The notes under the pieces are model-generated. The model saw only the letters and a list, made by a program, of their open reading frames with translations, was not told the origin of the DNA and did no database searches. The translations under genes were made by a program, and so were the position numbers. A DNA stretch of 64,000 bases, from positions 12,648,001-12,712,000 of the forward strand of contig CM065304.1 of assembly GCA_033032175.1 (NCBI GenBank), in the 5' to 3' direction. The DNA is from Saturnia japonica (taxonomy: Eukaryota > Arthropoda > Insecta > Lepidoptera > Saturniidae). Every line of letters begins with the position of its first letter. The first letter of the stretch is position 1. Positions 49,850 to 60,829 of the stretch are shown piece after piece.

Positions 49850-50190
49850 TCATGGGGAGACCCTTCATGGGTACACACACCGCCCGGGGGGACGAGTGGT
49901 TATGTGAGTCCGTCCAAGGCATTCAATCGCATCGCTCCTGCAGTCGGTCCGGCTAAGTGCCAGCCCTCGGCCTACAGGAGACAGTTCAGCACAAACCTAA
50001 CTGTCTCCCCATCCGCCGAACTTGTGCTATGGGAAGACGGGCCCTCCGACCCGTCTCCCCTAGTTCGACTAAGGCAATGGAGCAGACGAGCAAATTGCCC
50101 CCTCCTGCTGCCCGCTGTCTTCTTCGAAAAGGGCCGTTGAAAGGATCCCCCTCGCGAGCCCTTTACGCGGTCACCTTCTGCGAGATAACG
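49850..50190. repeat. GC-rich foreign-looking block, probable transposon fragment
   Basis: Sequence such as CACCGCCCGGGGGGACGAGT, CCTCCGACCCGTCTCCCCTA and CCCCTCCTGCTGCCCGCTGT is far more GC-rich than anything else in the introns. Frames are open on both strands (plus 49904-50140, minus 49972-50211) but resemble no family I know. It sits between a family D fragment and a family A copy. Confidence 0.45.
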
Positions 50191-50266
50191 TCCTATATAA
50201 CGTATAAACAATATATAAATGTCTTTCTCCTTCTCTCACGTTTTATACCTTCCTTATCTATCTGTA

Positions 50267-50810
50267 GCTGTGCCCGCGGCTGCTCTTACGTGGATTACAA
50301 AAGGCTTCCGATCGAGCACACGCGCGAATCGTGCTGCCCCCGCTTCCAATTATTTTAACGATAAAAATACTTATTATGAGTGATCCTTAAAAGATAGACA
50401 TATGCTTTCTCTGACATATTTGTAGATCTTTTTAAGATATACAATTATATACTTGTTACATTATTTTGATATACCTCTTATAGTTTACTCAACGTAAGCC
50501 ATTTAAGCGCCCCAATATCGTCGTTTTTCTGAATTGATTTTTATTTGCGCGGTACCCTAATTATTTTTCTAAAATAGTCTAAATTTCTCCTTATAATAAT
50601 ACCAGCTATATGCCAGTGAATGTTCCGTCAAAATCGGTTCAACTTTTTCGAAGATTACCCGGAACAAACAGACAGACAGACAAAAAAAACATTACAGGCT
50701 CATCCTGGGCTAATATGAAGATTGTCTGAATATTTCATCAAAATCGCTCCAGCCATTTTGGAGTCTATAGGGAACATACATACAAACATCGATTTTTATA
50801 TATAAGAAGA
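50267..50810 (+). repeat. Repeat family A copy ending in a different tail
   Basis: The head AGCTGTGCCCGCGGCTGCTC and body follow family A to AACAAACAGACAGACAGACA (about 50685). Instead of the family A tail it then runs into CTCATCCTGGGCTAATATGA, TTCATCAAAATCGCTCCAGC and AACATACATACAAACATCGA, a different widespread repeat end. Confidence 0.6.
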
Positions 50811-51210
50811 AGATAAAAGAAGAAGAAGAAGAAGATTATGATATGTTCTTTAATGGAACATCTATTCCTTCTTAATTTGACACACTATTTTAGTCGCTTT
50901 CTAACTGGCTAATATATCTGAATTCTAAATTACCATTAACAAAAATATTGGAGACCAATGCACTACAGTCCCGTACAAAATATATTTTTTCAAAATAAAC
51001 TTGGTGGCCCTTAATTAAAACTCCATAAAAGTAAGATTTTATTGATTAGATCTTAAAAGTAATCAATATAAAAAAGTAAACAATTAGATTGTTAATGTTG
51101 CTGTGTCTTCATTTCTTTTTAAACCACTATGATTCGAAGAAAGAGAAAGATAATTAAATATTTTGAAGCATTATATAAAAATGTACTTGAATATTTTCTT
51201 AATATTCCAG

Positions 51211-51345
51211 GCTCGTACTCATCAATTACTGGTGCAGAACAAAGATTTACTTGAACATATAGCTGCTCTAGTAGCACATTTGCAAGAACGTGAAAAAGGT
51301 TCCTCTCGACCTATTAATGCTCAGCAACTAACCCTCTTACCCCAG
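51211..51345 (+). CDS. NOS1AP: NOS1AP exon 5: second part of the coiled coil (residues 413-457)
   Basis: The acceptor TTAATATTCCAG ends at 51210 and the donor CCCCAG|GTATGAAT is at 51345/51346. The exon is 135 nt, phase 0 to phase 0. It encodes ARTHQLLVQNKDLLEHIAAL and then VAHLQEREKG, matching the vertebrate ARVHQLLLQNKDMLQHISLL and VKQVQELE. It ends in a short Ser/Pro/Gln tail. This is the most conserved part of NOS1AP outside the PTB domain and fixes the orthology. A degenerate RTE LINE lies in the following intron on the same strand. Confidence 0.94.
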
Positions 51346-53950
51346 GTATGAATTTTTTTTAATACTTCATTTAATATCAAATAAATAAGTGTTTAGTGTT
51401 TGTTGCCTGATTTTTTACATGCATTGTTTACCATATTATATAATATTTTTAAATGCATAACTATCATCAAAGGCCTTCTAAGATCTTAAAAAAATATTGA
51501 AAATTATTTTACATGCAACGTTTAATGCAAACTCCAAAATTCACAACTGATGAAAATTTTATTTCTTACGTGTGAATGTTACGTGTTGTGTTTGTCGTAT
51601 TATTCTGTTTAATTAAACATTAAAGATAATAAAAAATTGTGTTACAAAAGGCATGTTCGATATCAAACATTCTTTGTTTCCTTTAAAAGCTTGTTTTGTT
51701 TTGTTTGTTTTTATAGCTTAAACATATTTCTTCTGAAGCTTGTTTAACCATTTGTGTTTTCTGTTATTGTGGTTTGTTCAACTCCTTTTTATCATAAAAT
51801 TTATTGTGTCAACAAAAATTGTTTTGGTTTATACATAACCTAAGTTTAAAAAAGAGCTTTTAAGGAGTGGAAAACATTTGATGATAGGAATAGAGTGGTT
51901 AAAGAAAATAAGAGGATAATGTACGTAGAAAGTAAGAGAAATGCAAAAAAAAGCGGTTGCCATTGCTAGAGCTAAGGTACAAAATAACCCATAGCAATTG
52001 CTGGAGCGCTCAAAGACACAAAAAATACTATATCGACTAGCGAAAATTTGAGAAATGGATGGTAGAGACATTTAACACATCAAAAGTATGAAAGATGATG
52101 AAGGAAAAATATTGACGCAAGGTGAGAGGATATAAATAATAGTTAGAATGGATATTTTGAAAGATTGATGAATGAGAAAATTACTTGGTCGGAGAGTTAG
52201 AGATTATACCAACAAATATAGGTGTCGTACAAGAAATAAATGAGGATGAAGTAAGAAAAGCAGTGCAAGGTATGAAGAATGAAGAAGCCGTAGGACCAGA
52301 TAGCATACCTGTTGAAGTAAGAAAGATAAAAAAAAGATGGATGAATGTGGCTGACTTTATTCTTTAATAAGCTGTTGCAAGAAGAGGTGAGCCCAGGTGA
52401 ATGGTGCAATAACATAATAATGCCCATTTTTAAGAATAAAGGTGATGTACAGGAATGTAATAACTATCGAGGAATAAAGCTAATGTCACTTAGTATGAAA
52501 GTTTAGGAAATGGTGATAGCTAGACGAAAAGAGAAGAGAATGAAGTGACCCAGAACCAATTTGGGTTTATGCCTGGACGTGCGACAACGGATGCCATTTT
52601 CGCACTCCGTCAACTATGTGAAAAATACAGGTGTGCACACAAGAATTTGCACATGGTGTTTGCTGATCTGGAGAAGGCATATGATCGAATACCCTGAGAG
52701 ATTCTGTGGTGGGCTATTAAAGAGAAAAGAGAGCCTGGGAAATACCTGCAACTTATTCGTTCTATGTACAGTCGAGCCAGTACACACGTCAGATCCGAGG
52801 CTGGAATTACCAGTAAGTTCAATGTAGTTGTAAGCCTGCATCAAGGATCAGCTTTAAGCCCTTATTTGATTCTACTTGTTATGGATGCACTAACAGCAGA
52901 TATATAGGAGGAGGCACCTTGGTGTATCGTGTTCGCAAATGACTTTGTTCTTGTTGAATAAAATGCTACTGAGGTCCAGAATAGGCTGGAAAAATGGCGA
53001 GAAAAACGTGAGAACGTTGAACTGAAAATTAGTCGAAAAAATACAGCATTTGTTCTGCGACTTCGGTGGTCCATCCAGTTTTTCTCATATAGCCTTAAAC
53101 GGTGTATCTCTACCAGTCTGCTCCAATTTTCAGTACCTCGGTTCATTAATCCAAAACAACGGTGACATTGACCAGAACGTGAAGAATAGGATAAATGCTT
53201 GGTGGTGGAAATGGCGAAAGGTCTCGGGCATAACATGAATTCTAGAATGCCACTGAAGCTTTAGGAAAAAGTATATAAAACCATTATAAGACCTATTCTG
53301 ACGTATGCAGATCCATACTGGGCAACGAAAGAACTGGATGAAAGAAGATTACACGTGGCAGAGATGCGAATGTTAAGATGGATGTGTGGAGTAACTAGAA
53401 AGGATAAGATCAGAAATGAGTTTATTAGAGGAAGTCTTAAAATAGCACCAGTCACGGATAAGTTGAGGGGTTATAGGCTATCATGGTAAAGGCATGTCAT
53501 GAGGAGGGATGAAAGTCATATAATTAATAGAATGTTAAGTATAAAGGTGGATGGATATAGAAGTAGAGGAAGGTCGAAGAAGGTATGGATGGATTTTGTG
53601 AAGAATGATATGCGTATAAAACGTGTGAATACTGAGATGATATTTGATAGAGTAGATTGGAAGACGAAAACATGTTGTGCCGACCCTACTTAAGTTGGAT
53701 AAGGGGTAAGAAGATGATGATAAGCTAAGTTTTGTTGTTTATTATTTTAAAGACTCTTTGATGAAGCTTTACACACAAAAAAAAAGTTAATTCAAAACTT
53801 TATCTAAGAGTATGTTTATGTAAATATTTTTTGTTTAAATTTTACGCTTGATTTATATTATTTTGCTTGCCTTAGCCATACTGACAATTTTATTATGTTA
53901 AAACCTAATATAATACACTTTTACTTATCTTTTAATGCTGCCGGATTCAG
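51346..53950 (+). other. NOS1AP intron 5
   Basis: It is bounded by GTATGA and GGATTCAG. It is largely filled by a 5'-truncated RTE-type LINE on the same strand (51850-53728). The short flanks are AT-rich. Confidence 0.8.
51850..53728 (+). pseudogene. Degenerate RTE-type LINE, RT domain and 3' end
   Basis: On the plus strand, across frameshifts and stops, it reads NKLLQEEVSPGEWCNNIIMP, NYRGIKLMSLSMKV, NQFGFMPGRATTDAIFALRQ, MVFADLEKAYDRIP, LHQGSALSPYLILLVMDALT, FANDFVLVE (the FADD catalytic box, D to N), FQYLGSLIQNNGDID and a C-terminal RSRGRSKKVWMDFVKNDM...CCADPT. It ends in an AAGATGATGATAAGC-type tail typical of the clade. The 5' endonuclease part is missing. It lies in NOS1AP intron 5 on the same strand as the gene. 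Confidence 0.84.
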
Positions 53951-54790
53951 ATACATCACGATGGAGGGTTTAATGATATAAAACCAGAAGCCTGCAATGG
54001 TAATCGACAAGTCAATAATGACGCACTTATCAATATATATGCACAAAACAGCAAAATCACTCAAAATGTTGAAAACAACAACTTCCGGTTTTCACCATTC
54101 CGCGTATCTCCTACACCAGAATTAATCAACGGACCAAGTTCTGCTCCCTGCTTTGGTGTAATGACAAACGAACAGATACAAAACTATTTAATATCGAAGT
54201 TTCAAGATATGGGTGGCTTTCCAAAAGGAGAGACGAAGTCGTCAAACTTTAAGAACGAACAACAGTTTTATCAAAATAGTAACGCTTTCCCTAATATACC
54301 ACCGCTAACGAATCATTTTAGTAATACGGATTTGGCGAGCTTAATGAACCATAAGGCCTATAATACAGTTTTTAGTCCGGAAGAGCTCACCGCAGCAGCT
54401 CAGGCTATGAGTTTGGGACAGTCAGAAAATTCACTTTTCAGCAATAGTCAAGAAACTACATCAAAAGATTCAAGCCCAGAAGGGTTTAGCTCAGATGAAG
54501 GAATCCCATTTATAATGCCGTTATCTCACAATGGTACTTTGACGGCAACCGGTGATGATGGAAAAGTAAGGCTGATTGTACCGGTCAGTCCATCAGAAAG
54601 TATTTCAGACGTTGCTGAAGTGCACCCAGAACCACAAACTTCGTCTGGTCCTAATCTCAAAGTTCCAGGTTCAAATTGCCTTTTGGCTCCTGCAGCGCCT
54701 ATCACTCGCACTACCAGCGAGAAAGTGCCAAATCGCAGCGAAATGATGACAGCTTTACGAGCCCAGTGGACACGACACACAACCAAATAA
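53951..54790 (+). CDS. NOS1AP: NOS1AP terminal coding exon 6 (residues 458-736)
   Basis: The acceptor GCCGGATTCAG ends at 53950. The phase-0 frame stays open for 279 codons to TAA at 54788. The first 70 codons precede the internal ATG at 54161, so the true exon is longer than the ATG-started frame. The product is Asn/Ser/Gln-rich and looks largely disordered. Short ordered-looking patches are TNEQIQNYLISKFQDMGGF, a FSPEELTAAAQAMSLG helix, and a DDGKVRLIVPVSPSE strand-like piece. Vertebrate NOS1AP ends in a PDZ ligand (EIAV) that binds nNOS. Here the end is WTRHTTK, with a C-terminal lysine, which is not a canonical PDZ ligand. Acceptor quality, phase and codon content make it a convincing last exon. 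A further alternative 3' exon cannot be excluded. Confidence 0.88.
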   Translation: MHHDGGFNDIKPEACNGNRQVNNDALINIYAQNSKITQNVENNNFRFSPFRVSPTPELINGPSSAPCFGVMTNEQIQNYLISKFQDMGGFPKGETKSSNFKNEQQFYQNSNAFPNIPPLTNHFSNTDLASLMNHKAYNTVFSPEELTAAAQAMSLGQSENSLFSNSQETTSKDSSPEGFSSDEGIPFIMPLSHNGTLTATGDDGKVRLIVPVSPSESISDVAEVHPEPQTSSGPNLKVPGSNCLLAPAAPITRTTSEKVPNRSEMMTALRAQWTRHTTK

Positions 54791-55412
54791 GTGTATCTGA
54801 ATTATTGAATCGTATAACACCTGAGATGAGGGTATATTAATTTACCAAAAAGGAAGCACTGTTACTTACAGAAACCGTTCTGATTTGACCGTCTTTGGGT
54901 GTAATTGTAAGCTATATTTATACTGTTGTTGTATTGTTTTTGGTGTAAAATTAGTACTATTATCTGATGATTAAGAGTCCATAACGGTGCCAAATTAATT
55001 GGCTTAAATTACTTTTAAAATTAGACGTATTTAAAGTATCTTTGTTTACATATCAACCATACCAAATTCTAGTCCAAAGTGAAACAATTACATAAACATA
55101 ACTTTGTTTTAACATAATATTATAAACGTTTATGTCAAAAACATATCTTTTATCATATCGCTATTAAAGTAGGATATAGTTTTATGAGCCATATAATATC
55201 TATGATAAGAAATGCAGGCTACAGCGATATGTCTCTATTCACTATATCGATAGCTAAGCTATGGCGATATTCATGTCTCTATGTACTATAAAAATCTAAT
55301 ATCAACGTATTTATTTATGATCTAAATGCTTTTACGCATCTTACGTGATTTATCTTGTCTTCGATATTACGGTTTTATGAATATTACATGTTTTAATAAA
55401 TAAAATAAATGT
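54791..55412 (+). terminator. NOS1AP 3' UTR with candidate polyadenylation signals
   Basis: Sequence after the stop codon is AT-rich and non-coding. Overlapping AATAAA hexamers occur at 55395-55409 (AATAAATAAAATAAATG), the first clear cluster after the stop. Whether this is the major cleavage signal is unknown. If it is bypassed, the transcript would enter the 1-kb foldback that begins at 55671. Confidence 0.4.
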
Positions 55413-55670
55413 AGAATTAAATGATGTACAATCAGTACATAAAGTAATATTAGTTTGTGCAGGCGGTTTCGCTCGCATTAAAGGTAAAATTTTTAATGGT
55501 TGATGTTTCAAATACTTTGTAACACATTTGTTTGTAGATTTTAACATAGACCACAAACACTATATCTGTAACGCGGTGTTGCCACCTATGTTTAAATTTA
55601 AATCTATTTTAAATTTAATTTAATATGAAACACGTTATTTTCTAATGAGACTAATTTGAATATATTTAAA

Positions 55671-56672
55671 TATACAACGTGTCCCAAAATTCAACGATAA
55701 GCTGACACCAGGGATTGGGCAAATTGATGACTAACCAGGGTAAAATAAATTAAAAAATCGAACTTTATTTTTTTGTAACTTATAAAAACATTTTTTAAAT
55801 ACTTTAAAATTTGACACGCTATACAATACTTTTAGGTACTATGATTATAGATTTGCAAATATCATTGTTATTTTAATTGTATTAGTAACCTAAGTAACAT
55901 AGCTATTCATTACAGTTCCAAATAAAACGATAATGTGTAAGCTTTAGGTAAAAAAATAAAATTAAGTTAATTTTTTGTTGCAATTTTAGAAAATTGTAAT
56001 GTTTAATCAACTTTCACTCGTCATAGTATAAAAAAATGTATCAATATTACTAAGGCAAGTTATTATAAAAGTTTACACAATTAATCGAAATTCTGAAATG
56101 GTATAATACATTAGTAACATTAAGCACAAAAAAATTAAAAACGTATTTTTTGTGAACAAGAACCAAACAGAATTATTAATTATTATCATGTAAGGTAGGT
56201 ACATTAAAGGGAACGTAGTAATTGAGAAAAGGGTAATTTATTTAAGTTTTTATTAGTGTGAAAGAGTAAACGAATAATGAGAATGACAGAAAGAGTGTAA
56301 GCGAGATAGGTTAATTAAGATCTATACTAATAGACTTACATTAGTAAGAGACAGGGAAATAAAAGTAAAAAATTTACTTAATTTAATTTTTTCTCCTTAA
56401 AGTTTAAACATTCTCGTTCTATTTGGAACTGTGATGAACAGCTATGGTAATTAGGTTCCTAAAACAATTAAAATAACAATGATATTTGCAAATCTGTAAT
56501 CATAGTACCTAAAAGTATTGTATAGCGTGTCAAATTTTAAAGAATTTAAAAAAAAGTTATTATAAGTTAGAAAAAATTTAGGTTAAATATTTTTATTTAT
56601 TTTACCCGGGTAGTCATCAATTTGCCCAATCCCTGGTGCCAGCTTATCGTTGAATTTGGGTCACGTTGTATA
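55671..56672. mobile_element. 1-kb foldback element with about 260-bp inverted arms
   Basis: The left end TATACAACGTGTCCCAAAAT, TCAACGATAAGCTGACACCA, GGGATTGGGCAAATTGATGA is mirrored at the right end (TCATCAATTTGCCCAATCCC, TGGTGCCAGCTTATCGTTGA, CACGTTGTATA). Complementarity continues through ATTTGCAAATATCATTGTTA and as far as TAGCTATTCATTACAGTTCC. The ends resemble mariner-type CGTGTCCCAAAA termini. No transposase frame is present. Confidence 0.8.
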
Positions 56673-57089
56673 TACAAAATATACCTTTACACTCCTTGCA
56701 GGTAGAATTTCCAGTAATCCGTCTCAAAAATAGATTCATTATTTTAACATCACTGTTAATCTAGCAGTTTAAACTGTGTTATGAGATGAATATATCAGGG
56801 TACTACTTTGTACATATAAATATGTATAGATAAATATTAGTATTTCCCCCAAATTATGTAATTTTTTATCAATTTATGTATTTAAATTATTTACTTGCAT
56901 CAGACATATTATAATATAATTACTGTTCTGCCTACCCAACCTATATTTTAACCAAAGATAAAGAATCTTTTCATTAAATAAATATTATAGATTGAAAAGT
57001 CATTCATTTAGGTAAAATAGTGATAAGAATTGTTAAATGTTATGGACCAAAGAAATGAAATGAAATCTGATCACATGATATAAATATTA

Positions 57090-58370
57090 GGTCTTTACCT
57101 ATGAAATTGCTGTTTTGTATGAAAAAATTTAAACGAATTTTTTTCATGTATTTTTTATTTGTATTAATCGAAGTAATCACCCATACAATCAATGCATCTT
57201 TGCCAGGGCAGTGGCAGTTTATTGATGCCCTTCTTAAAGAAATCAGCTGGACGGGAGGCAACAAATTCTTCAAAGGCATTTTGTACTGCCTATCGGGTAT
57301 AGAATTTTTTTCCCGCCAAGGAGTTATCTAAATTTTGGAAAAAGTAGTAGTCTGTAGGCGCAAGGTCTGGTGAGTAGGGCGGATGACGGAGAACTTCCAA
57401 CGCCAGTTCTTGCAACTTGGAGACCGTCTGCTGTGCAATATAAGGTCGCGCGTTGTCGTGCAGGAGCAGCGGAGACGGGCGAATGACCAATGCTGGTTGG
57501 AGATGTGCCAGCTTCTCCATCATTGTGTTCAGTTCTTCACAGTACACATTTGCAGTAATGCTCACCCCGTTTGGTAAGAAGCTGTGATGAATCACACCGG
57601 CGCTAGACTACCAAACAGTGACCATCACTTTTCTAGGGGTAAGTTTTCGTTTAGGGCATTGTTTAGGTGCTGAACCAGGATCCAATCAACTTAATGAGCG
57701 CTTGCGGTTATCAAACAGAATCCATTTTTCATCGCAGGTAACAATGCGGTTCAATATTCCTTCATTTGTGTGTCTGTTGAGCAGTGCAAGGCACGTCTCG
57801 ACGCGTACTTCGCCCTGGCGATCATTAAGTTCGTAGGGCACCCATTTGTCAAGCTTTTTTACCTTGCCAATTTGACGCAAATGGACCAATATTGTTTTGA
57901 CGCTAACGTCGAAAGCTGCTGCTAATTCAGCCGTAGATTGTATATCATCAGCTTCCACAATCGTCTTTAATTCGTCATTGTCGACCAAAGTCTTCGGACG
58001 ACCGCGAGGTTCATTTTTCAGGTCGAAATTCCCAGAACGGAAGCGAGCAAACCAATAACAGGTGGTGCGTTGGTTTGTAGTGTTAACTCCGTAAACGTCG
58101 TTGATGTTGCGTGCCGCTTGTGCCACGTTGCTGCCACGACGGTACTCATATTCCATAATTACTCGAATTTTTAACGTATCCATGATGACAAAAAAGATTG
58201 AAATGCGATGAAAATGTAACTCTAATCAATAAACAAATGACTACTTTTGTAAAAAGAATTCCATGTTTTTAAAATAAAATTAATTTGAAATTAGAATTCT
58301 TAGCCAAACAAAAATTATTTTGATTTGAAATGGCTAGTACTGCAGAACGGCAATTTCATAGGTAAAGACC
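57090..58370 (-). mobile_element. mariner transposon, 1281 bp, nearly intact
   Basis: The inverted ends GGTCTTTACCTATGAAATTG match over about 26 of 27 positions, and TA lies on both sides (57088-57089, 58371-58372). The length is typical of mariner. It encloses one full-length minus-strand transposase frame broken only by nonsense codons. Confidence 0.92.
57164..58183 (-). pseudogene. mariner transposase with three in-frame stop codons
   Basis: From ATG 58183 to TAA 57164 is exactly 340 codons in one frame without indels, the usual mariner length. The N-terminal helix-turn-helix part is near NINDVYGVNTTNQRTTCYWF, with the linker RFRSGNFDLKNEPRGRPKTL. The three D,D34D positions are present: ILNRIVTCDEKW, LLLHDNARPYIA and HPPYSPDLAPTDYYFF. 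The frame ends in a MGDYFD-type C terminus. Three nonsense codons interrupt it. A TGA (57686-57688) and a TAG about 30 codons later both sit where Trp is expected (single-base changes of TGG). A TAG at 57290-57292 follows KKFYTR. Its low decay suggests a recent insertion, but it cannot make a full transposase. Confidence 0.9.
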
Positions 58371-58373
58371 TAT

Positions 58374-59542
58374 TATAAAGAGGGACCGGAAAGCAATGTC
58401 GTTGTTGTGCATGTCCATTTTCGTTTATCATTTATCAGCTCATTTTGTATTTCAAAGTCCTTTCCAAAGACATTTCAATGTTAGAGTGACTTGTTTACTC
58501 CTAAATAATTTTTTTTTTTTTTTGCAACATATTTTGGTGAAATGGCAGGCCAAATACCAAGAGTAAATTTTCGGCTTTGTTTGCTTTTTGAATTTCACAA
58601 GAGCAGTATCGTAACAGTTGCTACCAAAAACATATGTGATGTTTATCCAAATGTATTAGACGTTAGTAAATGCCAAAGATGGGTGTCTAAGTTCAAATCC
58701 GGTAATTTTGATCATTCCAACTCGTAGCAATTACGAAGACCAGCAACTTTAGACAATGACATTTTAAGGGCGGAAGTGGAAGCAAATCTGTGTTAGGCAA
58801 TCGAAGAGTGTTAAACATTCTTAACCAACCTAGGTCGACCATCCAAGAACATTTTAAGCAGATTAAAAGCAGAGCATTTTTGATCGCTTTACCACTGGAG
58901 GTGAATAATGGGTCCTCTATGATCATTAAATACATAAAAGGCAGTAACTCTCTCCGAATTAATGCCCTAGAAGTACTGCTAAGCCAGGTTTACATCACAA
59001 AAAAGCGCTTTTGTGTGTTTGGTGTAGTATTCGCGGGGTCGCTCATTTTGAAGTGCTAAAACCTAAACAAACTCTGAATGACCTTTATTGAGAACAATTG
59101 GCTCGAGTGAATCAATCTTTAATTGAAAACTGGTCAGCGATTGTCAACACAAAAGGCGTTATTCTGCAACACAATGCAAATGCAATACTACATTGCACAA
59201 GACGAACCCTGGAAAAAATTAATGAATTGGGGTAGGATCTATTGTTGCCTCACCCACCATACTCACCTGATATTCCGACATTGGATTTTCATTTATTCCG
59301 ATCATTACAGCATTATTTAAGTAGAAAAAAAATGCATAATGTCCTTAACGATATCTCCAGATATTTTTTACAGAAACAGATTAATTTTTATCGGTCCGCC
59401 ATTGAAAATTTGCATACTATATGCCAATAGGTTGTTGATAACGAGGGTGATTACATCATTGATTCAAAAATAAAAGTTTTAAACAAACTTATGTTTGAAT
59501 ATAATGTTGAAAAACGACATCATTTTCTGGCCCTCCGATATA
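58374..59542 (+). mobile_element. Older mariner element, degraded, abutting the previous one
   Basis: The left end GAGGGACCGGAAAGCAATGT and, inverted, the right end GAGGGCCAGAAAATGATGTC form imperfect terminal repeats about 1.15 kb apart. The interior carries a plus-strand mariner transposase remnant of a different subfamily from the neighbour. Confidence 0.78.
58542..59480 (+). pseudogene. Degraded mariner transposase
   Basis: It starts MAGQIPRVNFRLCLLFEFHK and continues RWVSKFKSGNFDHSNS, then a stop. Across many stops and shifts it reads RRPATLDNDILRAEVEAN, NQPRSTIQEHFKQI, AKPGLHHKKALL, LPHPPYSPDI and DFHLFRSLQHYL, ending near VVDNEGDYIID. The first catalytic motif GDEKW is GGE-stop-W, and the second (QHDNARPH) is QHNANAILH, so catalytic acids are lost. 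A piece of the helix-turn-helix/catalytic linker is deleted after FKQI. Confidence 0.8.
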
Positions 59543-59544
59543 AA

Positions 59545-60685
59545 AAAATCTGCTACACGCCTCAGCCTGATTATTTTTCACTATTATCATTTCTATCAGT
59601 TTATGTCACAAAACATTAGCACAAAATCAAGACATTTTATAGTCATATTCATAACATATCTTTTACCGTGCGATGTTTTCAAATTAATATAAATAAAATG
59701 TTTTAGTACATACCTATGTACTAGTGAAACTGAAAAAATGGTCTACATAAAATTAATGTTCTGAAAGCTAGAATTATATTAACCTCTCCTTCTAAAGTTT
59801 TACCAAGGAACATGAGCACCGTTGATATGCTTATTGTATTTCATATACTATAGTAGTTATTTACATTATCGATGTTAATTCGTATGACTAAAAGTTATTT
59901 ACATTTATCCATGTTTATCTAGTATTAATGTAGTCGACCTAGTAATGTTGTAAAACAGAGTATATTACTTTCTTATATTCGTGTTTCAGATTTTCTATCA
60001 ATCATCTTACATATTATTCAATATTTAACTTTATATTAGCAGTTTACTGTAGTGTTCAATGTATACAAACATGTTATAAATGTTATTATTACCTACATGA
60101 AATATAGCAGATTGCATTGCAAGATAAGTTATAATAATATAAATGTATTTTATTTTACATGTGCTAGAAATTGTAATTGAGTGCCAATGTATGTTGTGAA
60201 TACAGGAAAATCGTGATATAATAATTCACTCCAAATGCAGAATGCTATTTAGGACGGCAATGAGATTTATTTGTAATCGAGCGGTGTAAGTGTTCCCCGT
60301 AATAAATATGATATAAAAAAATATCAAATTATACTTTAGATAGGCTGTTAAATGTTTAGCTAGACAGTGTTTCTCCAGATTTAATATTTAATAAACAGAT
60401 AATATCTCAATGTTAAATACGTTATAAATCAATAGAAAGTATAATTTTAATATTAATGTGATGTTCATTATGGTATCATTCCATTTCATTGTAACTGCTT
60501 TTTATGTAAACAATAAAAATATATTCTAACTGTTGCTTTATTTACGACCTGCATTATAAAATGAAACTGGAAGAGTCCTATACTTCTACATGCAAAATAG
60601 AACATTTTTGATGAAACACATTTTTTATAATTATTTTATTTTATGTTAATTACTAGCTTGTTCTAGAAACTTCGTTCGGTTATTC
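59545..60685. other. No gene seen
   Basis: AT-rich. CAATAAAAATATATTC at about 60518 could be a distal polyadenylation signal for a long NOS1AP 3' UTR, but nothing ties it to the gene. Confidence 0.35.
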
Positions 60686-60689
60686 CTGC

Positions 60690-60815
60690 GGTAAAAAAAA
60701 ACTCAAGAGGTCTCGTGGGGCACACGGTAGAAAAGAAGTTTCTTTCGCGGTATATTATGTGATGACCAGACTTGTACGCGCTGTTGTATATACGTTACGA
60801 GTGGTCAAAACTTAT
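60690..60815 (+). mobile_element. tRNA-like SINE copy
   Basis: CTCGTGGGGCACACGGTAGA, CGGTATATTATGTGATGACC, AGACTTGTACGCGCTG and ACGAGTGGTCAAAAC match the copy at 45080-45200. The 3' part is missing. Confidence 0.6.
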
Positions 60816-60829
60816 TTTTGGAGTTTACT

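Larger units (their letters stand above)
49182..51210 (+). other. NOS1AP intron 4
   Basis: It is bounded by GTAAAA and TTCCAG. Most of it is repeat: a family D fragment (49655-49770), a GC-rich block (49850-50190) and a family A copy with a second tail (50267-50810), followed by a short AGA-rich microsatellite near 50800-50836. The 290-base open frame at 49265-49555 looks accidental. Confidence 0.75.
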
